Positions 31,461 to 38,287 of a DNA stretch of 64,000 nt are shown here, one piece after another. Positions within the stretch are counted from its first letter, which is position 1. Each line of letters starts with the position of its first letter. A program made the translations under genes and the position numbers. This stretch comes from Ferrovibrio sp964218355. GTDB lineage: Bacteria; Pseudomonadota; Alphaproteobacteria; Ferrovibrionales; Ferrovibrionaceae. Below the pieces are notes generated by a model. The model was not told the origin of the DNA, searched no databases, and saw only the letters and a program-made list of their open reading frames with translations. The DNA is taken from assembly GCF_964218355.1 (NCBI RefSeq), contig NZ_CAXPMC010000016.1, forward strand, positions 372,001-436,000, written 5' to 3'.

Positions 31461-32009
31461 TCAGAAACTGGGCGGCGTGCAGGCGCTGACGATCTCGCAG
31501 GCCTCGCCGCCGATATTGCGGAAACGGTGCGGCTGGCTGCTCTCGAAATAATAGGCATCGCCGGGGCCCAGCACCCGGGTCTGGCCGGCCACGGTCACTT
31601 CCAGCCGGCCGCGGATCACGATGCCACCCTCCTCGCCCTCATGCTTCAGCGGCACCCGGCCGGTATCGGCGCCGGGCGCATAGCGCTCGACCAGGATCTG
31701 CAGGGCCCGGCCGGCGAGATCGGCACCGACCTGGCGGAAGCTGATCTTGCCGCGGCCGACCTCGGTCAGCTCCTCGGCCTTGTAGAAAGCCTGGCGGGGA
31801 ACAGCCATGTCCTGGGCAAAAAACTCGGCCAGCCCCATCGGCACACCGTCGAGAACCCGTTTCAGTGCACCGACCGAGGGATTGACCTGGTTCGACTCGA
31901 TCAGCGAGACGGTCGCGTTGGTCACCCCGGCCCGGCGCGCCAGTTCGCGCTGCGACAGTTTGCGGGCCTGCCGCACTGCTTTCAGCCGGGCCCCGATATC
32001 GATCTCCAT
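31461..32009 (-). CDS. XRE-cupin transcriptional regulator (PuuR-like)
   Basis: A 182-residue regulator: an N-terminal XRE helix-turn-helix (about 7-60, LSQRELARRAGVTNATVSLIE with recognition helix TNATVSLIE) and a C-terminal cupin effector domain (about 105-178, HEGEEGGIVIRGRLEVTV, GDAYYFESSQPHRFRN). This layout and the opening MEIDIGARLKAVRQARKLS match PuuR, the putrescine-pathway repressor, and related regulators of amine and amino-acid use. It is divergent from the aminotransferase gene and probably binds the palindrome at 32029-32054. Ligand unknown. Confidence 0.9.
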   Translation of the reverse strand: MEIDIGARLKAVRQARKLSQRELARRAGVTNATVSLIESNQVNPSVGALKRVLDGVPMGLAEFFAQDMAVPRQAFYKAEELTEVGRGKISFRQVGADLAGRALQILVERYAPGADTGRVPLKHEGEEGGIVIRGRLEVTVAGQTRVLGPGDAYYFESSQPHRFRNIGGEACEIVSACTPPSF

Positions 32010-32028
32010 GGCGGATGCTCCGTCGGGC

Positions 32029-32054
32029 TGTTCAGGTGTTCAATATCCTGAACA
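32029..32054. promoter_or_regulatory. Palindromic operator upstream of XRE-cupin gene
   Basis: TGTTCAGG (32029-32036) and CCTGAACA (32047-32054) form a perfect inverted repeat with a 10-base spacer. Nested inside is TGTTCA-ATATCC-TGAACA (32037-32054), also perfect. It lies 20-45 bases before the regulator ATG, the place for an autoregulatory operator, and about 125 bases before the divergent aminotransferase. The ATGAACA half-site of E. coli PuuR is similar, which supports but does not prove the assignment. Confidence 0.65.
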
Positions 32055-32070
32055 TTCTGACATTCCGCCC

Positions 32071-32097
32071 TGCAAAATCAACAGCTTGCAGAATCAA
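32071..32097. repeat. Short direct repeat in the divergent control region
   Basis: TGCAAAATCAA (32071-32081) and TGCAGAATCAA (32087-32097) differ at one base and start 16 bases apart. They lie between the palindrome and the aminotransferase gene. They could be half-sites for a second factor or chance; nothing further can be said. Confidence 0.4.
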
Positions 32098-32177
32098 AGA
32101 AATAGAGTATCCGGGCCGGTGAAACTCGCCGAATATCGGCCGGACCCGTGCCCTGCCGACACCCCATGGAGAGCCTT

Positions 32178-33506
32178 ATGGCCGTTGCCACCGCCGCCGT
32201 TCCGAACGACCTCGAATCCTTCTGGATGCCGTTCACCGCCAATCGCCAGTTCAAGGCCAAGCCCCGTCTGCTGGTCGGTGCCAAGGACATGCATTACACC
32301 ACCCATGACGGCCGCCAGGTCATCGACGGCAGCGCCGGCCTGTGGTGCGTGAATGCCGGGCACTGCCGCCAGCCGATCATCGACGCGATCCAGAAACAGG
32401 CGGCGGAGATGGATTTCGCGCCGACCTTCCAGATGGGCCATCCGAAGGCCTTTGAATTCGCCGCCCGCCTGGCCCATCTGGCCCCGGGCGACCTGAACCA
32501 TGTCTTCTTCGCCAACTCGGGCTCGGAAGCGGTCGATACCGCGCTGAAGATCGCCATCGCCTATCACCGTGCCCGCGGCGAAGGCGCCCGCACCCGGCTG
32601 ATCGGCCGCGAGCGCGGCTATCACGGCGTCGGCTTCGGCGGCATCTCGGTGGGCGGCATCGTCTCCAACCGTAAGGTCTTCGGCCCGCTGCTGGCCGGCG
32701 TCGATCACCTGCCGCATACCCACAGCCTGAAGGACATGGCCTTCTCGAAGGGCCAGCCCGACTGGGGCGCGCATCTGGCCGACGATCTTGAACGCATCGT
32801 CGCCCTGCATGACGCCAGCACCATCGCTGCGGTGATCGTCGAGCCGGTGGCGGGCTCGACCGGCGTGCTGATCCCGCCGAAGGGCTATCTGCAGAAGCTG
32901 CGGCAGATCTGCGACAAGCACGGTATCCTGCTGATCTTCGACGAGGTGATCTGCGGCTTCGGCCGCACCGGTGCCGCTTTCGGCGCCGATACCTTCGGCG
33001 TGATTCCCGACATGATGACGGTGGCCAAGGGCCTGACCAATGCGGCCGTGCCGGCCGCCGCGGTCTTCACCCGCAAACACGTGCATGACGCCTTCATGCA
33101 GGGGCCGGAGAACATGATCGAGCTGTTCCACGGCTATACCTACTCGGCCCATGCCCTCGCCTGCGCCGCCGGCATCGCCACCCTGGATGTCTATCGCGAC
33201 GAAGGCATTTTCGAGAATGCCAAGGCGCTGTCACCCTACTGGGAAGACGCCGTGCACAGCCTGAAGGGCGTGAAGAACGTCATCGACATCCGCAATTGCG
33301 GCATCATGGCCGGCATCGAGCTGGCCTCGCGCGAGGACGGGGTCGGCAAACGCGGCTATGAGGTGTTCGTGAAGGCCTACGAGACCGGCCTGATGTGCCG
33401 CCTGACCGGCGACACCATCGCCCTGTCGCCGCCGCTGATCCTCAACAAGGGCCATATCGACGACATCTTCGGCATCCTGAAGGATGCAATCCAGAGCGTG
33501 AACTGA
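32178..33506 (+). CDS. Class III aminotransferase, beta-alanine:pyruvate type
   Basis: A 442-residue PLP enzyme of the omega-aminotransferase group. The N-terminal FWMPFTANRQFKAKPRLL and GSAGLWCVNAGHCR blocks are typical of beta-alanine:pyruvate transaminases. The PLP-binding FDEVICGFGRTG and the Schiff-base Lys in MTVAKGLTNA are present. It would move an amino group from a terminal amine (beta-alanine, taurine, polyamine or similar) to pyruvate. GGAGAG decides the ATG at 32178. The divergent PuuR-like regulator and nearby TRAP/RidA genes support a role in catabolism of an imported amine. Confidence 0.9.
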   Translation: MAVATAAVPNDLESFWMPFTANRQFKAKPRLLVGAKDMHYTTHDGRQVIDGSAGLWCVNAGHCRQPIIDAIQKQAAEMDFAPTFQMGHPKAFEFAARLAHLAPGDLNHVFFANSGSEAVDTALKIAIAYHRARGEGARTRLIGRERGYHGVGFGGISVGGIVSNRKVFGPLLAGVDHLPHTHSLKDMAFSKGQPDWGAHLADDLERIVALHDASTIAAVIVEPVAGSTGVLIPPKGYLQKLRQICDKHGILLIFDEVICGFGRTGAAFGADTFGVIPDMMTVAKGLTNAAVPAAAVFTRKHVHDAFMQGPENMIELFHGYTYSAHALACAAGIATLDVYRDEGIFENAKALSPYWEDAVHSLKGVKNVIDIRNCGIMAGIELASREDGVGKRGYEVFVKAYETGLMCRLTGDTIALSPPLILNKGHIDDIFGILKDAIQSVN

Positions 33507-33530
33507 CCGCAGCCGGTTCACTCCATGGCA

Positions 33531-33557
33531 AAGCCCGGCCGCAAGGCCGGGCTTTTT
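33531..33557 (+). terminator. Intrinsic terminator after aminotransferase gene
   Basis: AAGCCCGGCC (33531-33540), loop GCAA, GGCCGGGCTT (33545-33554), then T to 33557. A canonical rho-independent terminator 24 bases after the aminotransferase stop. It may also act weakly on the convergent gene at 33568. Confidence 0.93.
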
Positions 33558-33567
33558 CGTTGACCGG

Positions 33568-34722
33568 CTATGATGTCAGGCTGCTGAGCCGCAGATTCTT
33601 CATGGCGTTGCTGCGCGGCAGGGTGGTGGTCTGCAGGATATGCGTGATCACGCCGCCCTCGAACCCGAAGACGGCATTGTCGACCCAGTCATGAAAAGCC
33701 ATCGGCGCGGAGGGAATCGCAGCCGGGTCGGATATCGCAAACACAGACTGCCCATCGATGAAGAACTCCACCGCCGCGGCCGTCACATCGATGCGGTAAT
33801 GATGCCAGGCCTGGATATCCACCCCCGCCAGCGGCACCGACCTGACCGTCAGGCCGTTCTGGACGGTGGCATAGAATCCATTGGGATAAAGCGGCTTCTC
33901 GCCCGGTCCGCTCTGGCCTTGCAGCTGGATGAACCACGCAATCTGCATGCTGAGCGGGAACACATCCGTGTTCCAGAAGCCCCAGCCACGCGAGCCGCCA
34001 TCAGGGTTCGAGGCCTTGACCTCGGCCTCGAAGCGCAGGCCGGTGGCGGGGGAATAAGGCACATTGAGAAACAGGTCGTACCAGAAATGTGCCGGATCGG
34101 TTTTCGGATCGTCGACCGGAAAGAGATTGACGATCACATTCCTGGGCTGAACCGATGTCTGTGTGCTGTTGTAGATCTCGGCATTGAAATATTGCAGCGC
34201 CTGACCCGATGACGGCTTTGGTATCGCCGGAATGCTGTTGACCAGATAGCAGCCATCGGCGGTGTTGAATGCATGGCTGCCGGCCGTATCGGTGCGTTGA
34301 TACCAGTAGTCCGGTGATGGATTCCGCAGATCGAAGGGCTGCTTCATGGCCACGAAATCGGCGATCACCAGCTGGTCCAGCAGCCAGAACAGAAGATACA
34401 GCAGGATCGCATCGTCTGTGGCGCTGCCCAGCTTCGGATGCAGCACCAGGCCGGCGACGCGCGCCGCCAGGGATGCATTCCGCCGCGCCGGTCCATTCCG
34501 TGCTGTCAGCGCGTTCAGTTCATCATACAGGCCGGCCCGCTCGGCTGCGGGCAGTTTCGCAACCGCCTGCCTGATGCCGGCGAATGACGGTGCAGCGGCG
34601 GCAACGAGGCCGGGCAGGACTGCCGCGCTGGCAGCGGTCGCGCCGGAAGCCTCGCGCGCGGCAATGACCTGTGCGGCAGCCGTATTGATCCGATCCGAGA
34701 ACTGCAACAGAAGCGTCAGCAT
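33568..34722 (-). CDS. Lectin/glucanase-fold (concanavalin A-like) protein, unknown
   Basis: A 384-residue protein without clear signal peptide. The first about 115 residues are Ala/Leu-rich helices. The rest looks like a beta-sandwich of the concanavalin A-like superfamily: LRFEAEVKASNPDGGSRGWG, MQIAWFIQLQG, GVDIQAWHHYRIDVT, VEFFIDGQSVF and PMAFHDWVDNAVF resemble the strands used in GH16/LamG-type domains to test exposure or ligand. I see no GH16 E-x-D-x-x-E motif, so hydrolase activity is not supported. GC is lower than neighbours (61 of 120 at 34081-34200). It stands alone between two terminators. Confidence 0.7.
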   Translation of the reverse strand: MLTLLLQFSDRINTAAAQVIAAREASGATAASAAVLPGLVAAAAPSFAGIRQAVAKLPAAERAGLYDELNALTARNGPARRNASLAARVAGLVLHPKLGSATDDAILLYLLFWLLDQLVIADFVAMKQPFDLRNPSPDYWYQRTDTAGSHAFNTADGCYLVNSIPAIPKPSSGQALQYFNAEIYNSTQTSVQPRNVIVNLFPVDDPKTDPAHFWYDLFLNVPYSPATGLRFEAEVKASNPDGGSRGWGFWNTDVFPLSMQIAWFIQLQGQSGPGEKPLYPNGFYATVQNGLTVRSVPLAGVDIQAWHHYRIDVTAAAVEFFIDGQSVFAISDPAAIPSAPMAFHDWVDNAVFGFEGGVITHILQTTTLPRSNAMKNLRLSSLTS

Positions 34723-34811
34723 ATCTTCCCCGCGCCTGCCGAATGACGACCCCGTTTCAGGCGCGCGCTTCTGGCGCGCGTCTCTGCACGACTATGGCGG
34801 GTCGCCATGCA

Positions 34812-34863
34812 CGGGTATACCCGCAATCTCCGGCGCGGGCGGAATTCTGCGTGCTTGTATACA
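34812..34863. promoter_or_regulatory. Two GTATAC-centred palindromes 42 bp apart
   Basis: CGGGTATACCCG (34812-34823, perfect 12-bp palindrome) and TGTATACA (34856-34863, perfect 8-bp palindrome) share GTATAC at their centres, which are 42 bases apart, four DNA turns. They are 90-141 bases upstream of the lectin-like gene read on the minus strand. They could be sites for one dimeric regulator; no regulator gene is adjacent. Confidence 0.4.
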
Positions 34864-34894
34864 GGTGTAATCGGTGCGGCGCCGGCACGCGCAG

Positions 34895-34922
34895 AAAAGC
34901 CCGACCGCAGGATCGGGCTTTT
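34895..34922 (-). terminator. Intrinsic terminator after SRPBCC gene
   Basis: AAAAGCCCGA (34895-34904) and TCGGGCTTTT (34913-34922) form a 10-bp stem with an 8-base loop. Read on the minus strand it ends in TTTT and starts 14 bases past the stop of the SRPBCC gene. The A/T symmetry means it could work in both directions. Confidence 0.88.
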
Positions 34923-34935
34923 CAATTACGGGGCT

Positions 34936-35499
34936 TCAGGCTGTGAAGAGCGTTTTATAATGCGCCTGCACCTGGTCGAACCGGCCCCAGTAGGCCGGCT
35001 GCGGATCGCCTTTCAGCCTGGCGATCAGTACACCCATATGCACATGCCAGCCACAGGAAACCATGAGGCCTTCGGTACCGCTGGTCAGCCGGCGGTGGGT
35101 CAGAACCAGCAGCACGTCGCGGCCCTGCGGGGTCAGTTCGAAAACCACCTCGGAAGCGGGGCTGCCATCCTCGGCCTCGCCCCAGGTCATGGCCAGAAGC
35201 TGCGGCGGATCGAGCTGGGTGATGCGGCCGCGCTGGGTCAGCGGGCCGGAATAGGGCTGCAGCCATTCCGGCACCGGCTCTCCCGCCGGCGCCAGCAGGG
35301 CATTGTGGAAATTCAGCACCACGCGACCGCCAACACGCAGCTCCATGCTGCCGGACGCGAGCCAGACCGCGCGTTTCTCCGGTTCGGTGATGTAGCTCCA
35401 GACCCGTTCGACGGGTCCCGGCAGCAGGCGGCGGAACCGCACCGCGCCGGATTCCAGCACCTGGCCATAGGCATCGTTGTCGATCACTTCGCCGCTCAT
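34936..35499 (-). CDS. SRPBCC / AHSA1-family protein
   Basis: A 187-residue START-like (SRPBCC) domain protein of the Aha1 C-terminal type. It opens with VRFRRLLPGPVERVWSYITEPEKRAVWLASG, read as LPGPVERVWSYITEP plus VWLASG, the family hallmark, and has MELRVGGRVVLNF, ITQLDPPQLLAMTW and a C-terminal helix with GWHVHMGVLIARL. Such proteins bind small hydrophobic ligands; activity unknown. Its ATG overlaps the ArsR stop (ATGA), a pairing seen very often in bacteria. Confidence 0.9.
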   Translation of the reverse strand: MSGEVIDNDAYGQVLESGAVRFRRLLPGPVERVWSYITEPEKRAVWLASGSMELRVGGRVVLNFHNALLAPAGEPVPEWLQPYSGPLTQRGRITQLDPPQLLAMTWGEAEDGSPASEVVFELTPQGRDVLLVLTHRRLTSGTEGLMVSCGWHVHMGVLIARLKGDPQPAYWGRFDQVQAHYKTLFTA

Positions 35500-35831
35500 T
35501 TCCTGCGTCCTTTCGGTTTCGCTGCCGGCCGCTCCGGCTGGCGCAGTTCGCGCTCGAGATCGTCGAGACGCGGGCCCCAGAAACGCCGCACCTGGGCGAT
35601 CCAGCGGTCCATCTCGGCCAGACCCGCCGGATCGAGGCTGTAGATGCGCCGCTGGGCCTCGGCGCGGACCTGCACCAGCCGCGCCTCGCGCAGCACCTTC
35701 AGATGCTGCGACACCGCCGGTGCGCTCATGGCAAAGACTGCGCCGATCTCCCCGGCCGACAATTCGCCCTGCCCCAGCATCTCGACGATGCGGCGGCGGG
35801 TAGGATCGGAAAGCGCGGCGAAGCCCTGCAT
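35496..35831 (-). CDS. ArsR-family transcriptional regulator
   Basis: A 111-residue winged-helix regulator: FAALSDPTRRRIVEMLGQGELSAGEIGAVF, read as ALSDPTRRRIVEML plus LSAGEIG, then the recognition helix SAPAVSQHLKVLREARLV and a wing VRAEAQRRIYSLD. It lacks the metal-binding CVC of ArsR/SmtB, so it likely answers an organic signal or acts constitutively. It precedes and overlaps the SRPBCC gene and probably represses the pair from the AT-rich site just upstream. Confidence 0.93.
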   Translation of the reverse strand: MQGFAALSDPTRRRIVEMLGQGELSAGEIGAVFAMSAPAVSQHLKVLREARLVQVRAEAQRRIYSLDPAGLAEMDRWIAQVRRFWGPRLDDLERELRQPERPAAKPKGRRK

Positions 35832-35853
35832 GGGCCTTTATTTATGATTTCTG

Positions 35854-35863
35854 CTTAATTAAG
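35854..35863. promoter_or_regulatory. AT-rich palindrome upstream of arsR-type gene
   Basis: CTTAATTAAG is a perfect 10-bp palindrome inside an unusually AT-rich 45-base gap (35832-35875) between the ArsR gene and the SnoaL-like gene. Position 23-32 bases before the regulator start suits an autoregulatory operator overlapping the promoter. Inference from position and composition. Confidence 0.45.
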
Positions 35864-35875
35864 TCAACAATTAAT

Positions 35876-36358
35876 TTAAAGACCCAGATACCGGCGCACC
35901 TCCGGCCTCGCCTCCAGCCAGCCGCCCCATTTGCGGAACACCTTTTCCATGCGGGCCGGGGCCACGCCCAGCTGCGCCATTGCGATGCCGCCATTGACCG
36001 ATTCCCAGTATTCGGCGATCAGTCCGCCGCGCAGGCGGAACCGGCTCATCCCATCGATCAGAACCGGCCGGCCGGCGAATTCCGGCACCGTCGAGACGAA
36101 GCGCGACAGCGACCAGGCATAGCCATGATCGCCATCACACACCGCATCGAAGAACTTCCAGTGATAATCCGTCGCGTCGCGCAGGAAATGCTCGTCCAGC
36201 ATGCTGCGGATTCCGGCATGGCCGGCGTGATCCCCGTAGATATAGTCGTGATAGACCGCATCCCCGGTAAACGCCGCAGCGAAGCCGGCACTGTCGCCGC
36301 TTTCCGCTGCGGCAGTCATGGCATCAAGCAGGGCCTGCAGTTCCGCGCTGGTGATCAT
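35876..36358 (-). CDS. SnoaL-like / NTF2-fold protein
   Basis: A 160-residue NTF2-like single domain: N-terminal helix with ELQALLDAMTAAAESGD, FAAAFTGDAVYHDYIYGDHAGHAGI (as FTGDAVYHDYIYG), DGDHGYAWSLSRFVS, and a strand MSRFRLRGGLIAEYWESVNGG, all typical of SnoaL-like polyketide cyclase or ester-cleaving relatives and of many uncharacterised proteins. The function is not known. The ATG at 36358 is preceded by GGGAGA; a longer reading frame upstream overlaps the divergent control region and is rejected. Confidence 0.8.
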   Translation of the reverse strand: MITSAELQALLDAMTAAAESGDSAGFAAAFTGDAVYHDYIYGDHAGHAGIRSMLDEHFLRDATDYHWKFFDAVCDGDHGYAWSLSRFVSTVPEFAGRPVLIDGMSRFRLRGGLIAEYWESVNGGIAMAQLGVAPARMEKVFRKWGGWLEARPEVRRYLGL

Positions 36359-36443
36359 GACGCTTTCTCCCGTTGTCTTCTCCGTTGTTTCGCGGGCCGC
36401 AGTGTAGCAGCATTGCCGCAAAAGCAAGGAGGAGACGCCGGCC

Positions 36444-37253
36444 ATGGCCTATACCGAGATCCTGTACGATGTGACTGATGCCGTTGCGACAGTCACACTC
36501 AACCGGCCGGACCGGCTGAATGCCTGGACCACGACCATGGAAACGGAGGTGCGGGCGGCGATGGCACGGGCAGCAGAAGATGCCGCCGTGCGGGTGATCC
36601 TGCTGACCGGCGCCGGCCGTGGCTTCTGTGCCGGCGCCGACATGGACCTGCTCAACAATATCCAGGGTGGCGGCGAACGCCGGGGCCCACCACCGGCCTT
36701 CGACCTGACCGCGCGGCCGGATTTCCAGATGCAGTACGGCTATTTCCCGTCCATCCCGAAGCCGGTCATCGCTGCCGTGAACGGTCCGGCAGCCGGCCTG
36801 GGCATGATCATGGCGCTGTATTGCGACATGCGCTTTGCTGCCGACAGCGCCGTGTTCACCACCGCCTTTTCGCGGCGCGGACTGATCGCCGAACACGGTA
36901 TCAGCTGGCTGCTGCCGCGCCTGGTCGGCCCGGCGCGGGCCATGGACCTGATGTTCTCCGCCCGCAAGGTCGATGCCGCCGAAGCATTGCGCATCGGGCT
37001 GGTGGATCGGGCTGTCCCCGGCGGGCAGCTGATGGGCGAGGTTCGCGCTTACGCGGCCGATCTGGCGGCCAATGTCTCGCCGCGCTCGCTGAAGGTGATG
37101 AAGCGTCAGCTATGGGATGCGCAGTTCCAGACCCTGGCCGAAGCAACCGCCATCGGCAATGCCGAGATGCTGCAAAGCTTCCGGAGTGCCGATTTCCGCG
37201 AGGGCGTCGCCCATTTCGTCGAGAAACGGCCGGCACGCTTTACCGGGGCATAG
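36444..37253 (+). CDS. Enoyl-CoA hydratase/isomerase family protein
   Basis: A 269-residue crotonase-fold enzyme. The first oxyanion block is GRGFCAGADMDLL, the second NGPAAGLGMIMALYCDMRFA; Glu in FSRRGLIAEHGISW corresponds to one catalytic Glu of hydratases. The N terminus ILYDVTDAVATVTLNRPDRLNAW is standard. It would act on an unsaturated acyl-CoA, but the pathway is unknown; no other beta-oxidation gene is adjacent. AAGGAGGAG precedes the ATG. Its 3' end overlaps the convergent fdsD gene by 14 bases. Confidence 0.93.
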   Translation: MAYTEILYDVTDAVATVTLNRPDRLNAWTTTMETEVRAAMARAAEDAAVRVILLTGAGRGFCAGADMDLLNNIQGGGERRGPPPAFDLTARPDFQMQYGYFPSIPKPVIAAVNGPAAGLGMIMALYCDMRFAADSAVFTTAFSRRGLIAEHGISWLLPRLVGPARAMDLMFSARKVDAAEALRIGLVDRAVPGGQLMGEVRAYAADLAANVSPRSLKVMKRQLWDAQFQTLAEATAIGNAEMLQSFRSADFREGVAHFVEKRPARFTGA

Positions 37254-37470
37254 TCGCTACCGGTTTCCTCAGCCGGGCAACGGCCGCGCGAACCGGTGGA
37301 TCAAGGCCGGCACCGCCGGCCTCCAGATGCGCGACGATTGCCGCCCGCATGGCCGGATCCCAGAATTTTTCGAGGTGATCGGCAATCGCGGCCGGAACAT
37401 CGATCCGGCGCTGCGGCGTGAAGAACCTGCCGATCTGGTTGGCCATCATCACCAGCTTGTCAGGCGACAT
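37240..37470 (-). CDS. fdsD: NAD-dependent formate dehydrogenase delta subunit
   Basis: A 76-residue FdsD. The core KLVMMANQIGRFF and the end of the helical bundle HLEKFWDPAMRAAIVAHL are characteristic of the small delta subunit of soluble NAD-linked molybdenum formate dehydrogenases; its role seems to be in assembly or stability. The ATG lies 11 bases inside the end of fdhD, and the stop lies inside the 3' end of the convergent enoyl-CoA hydratase gene. An upstream in-frame ATG at 37530 is antiparallel to no signal and lies deep in fdhD, so it is not used. Confidence 0.88.
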   Translation of the reverse strand: MSPDKLVMMANQIGRFFTPQRRIDVPAAIADHLEKFWDPAMRAAIVAHLEAGGAGLDPPVRAAVARLRKPVATMPR

Positions 37471-38287
37471 GGTCGCGGGCTCCCTGCAGCACGCGGTCGG
37501 GCCGCGTGAAAACCTCGAATTCGCTGCCACGGGCGACCGCGACCAGGGTCAGTCCCGCCTGCTCCGCCATCGCGATGGCCAGGGAAGTCGGCGCCGACAC
37601 CGCGACCAGAGCCGGCACACCGAGGCGGGCAGCCTTCTGCACCATTTCCACGGAAACCCGGCTGGTCAGAAGCAGCAGCCCGCGGGACACGGCCGTGCCC
37701 TGGCGCGCCAGTGCGCCGGCCAGCTTGTCGAGAGCATTGTGACGGCCAACATCCTCGCGGATCGCCACCAGGTCGGCGCCCGGCTCCCAGAAGCCGGCGC
37801 CATGCACGGCCCGGGTGACGGTGTTCAGCCGCTGGGCCGGCGGCAGCGTCGCCATGGCCGCAATGATCTGGTCCGGCGTGAAGCGCGCATCGCTGTCGAC
37901 CCGGGTCGCGGGCCGCATCGCCTCGTCCAGGCTCTCGATGCCGCATAGGCCGCAGCCGGTGGGGCCCGCTATCGCACGGCGGCGCGCCGCATAGGCTGCG
38001 GCACGGTCATCCGCCAGCCACAGGCGCAGATCGAGGCCGGCGGCGGTCTCGACCACTTCGATCTCGCGGATCTCGCCCGCCGTCGCGACGATGCCCTCCG
38101 ACAGGCAGAAGCCGATGGCAAAGTCCTCGCAGTCCGCCGGCGTTGCCATCATCACCGCATGGGTGCTGCCGTTGCAGGTGATTGCAACCGCCGTCTCTTC
38201 CGGCACGGCCCGCTCGCCGCCGGCAAAACCGCTGCCGGTCCAGGCCTGCCGGACCACCCGCCGGCTTGGCTGGCACGGGCCGGTCAT
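37460..38287 (-). CDS. fdhD: Formate dehydrogenase sulfurtransferase FdhD (FdsC type)
   Basis: A 275-residue FdhD, which inserts the sulfido ligand into the molybdenum/bis-MGD cofactor before it enters formate dehydrogenase. The essential Cys pair is in TGCGLCGIE, and the FAIGFCLSEGI, FTPDQIIAAM, VGRHNALDKL and LLTSRVSVEMVQKAA blocks are present. The ATG overlaps the fdsA stop (ATGA), so it is translated together with the enzyme it activates. In other fds operons this gene is often called fdsC. Confidence 0.94.
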   Translation of the reverse strand: MTGPCQPSRRVVRQAWTGSGFAGGERAVPEETAVAITCNGSTHAVMMATPADCEDFAIGFCLSEGIVATAGEIREIEVVETAAGLDLRLWLADDRAAAYAARRRAIAGPTGCGLCGIESLDEAMRPATRVDSDARFTPDQIIAAMATLPPAQRLNTVTRAVHGAGFWEPGADLVAIREDVGRHNALDKLAGALARQGTAVSRGLLLLTSRVSVEMVQKAARLGVPALVAVSAPTSLAIAMAEQAGLTLVAVARGSEFEVFTRPDRVLQGARDHVA

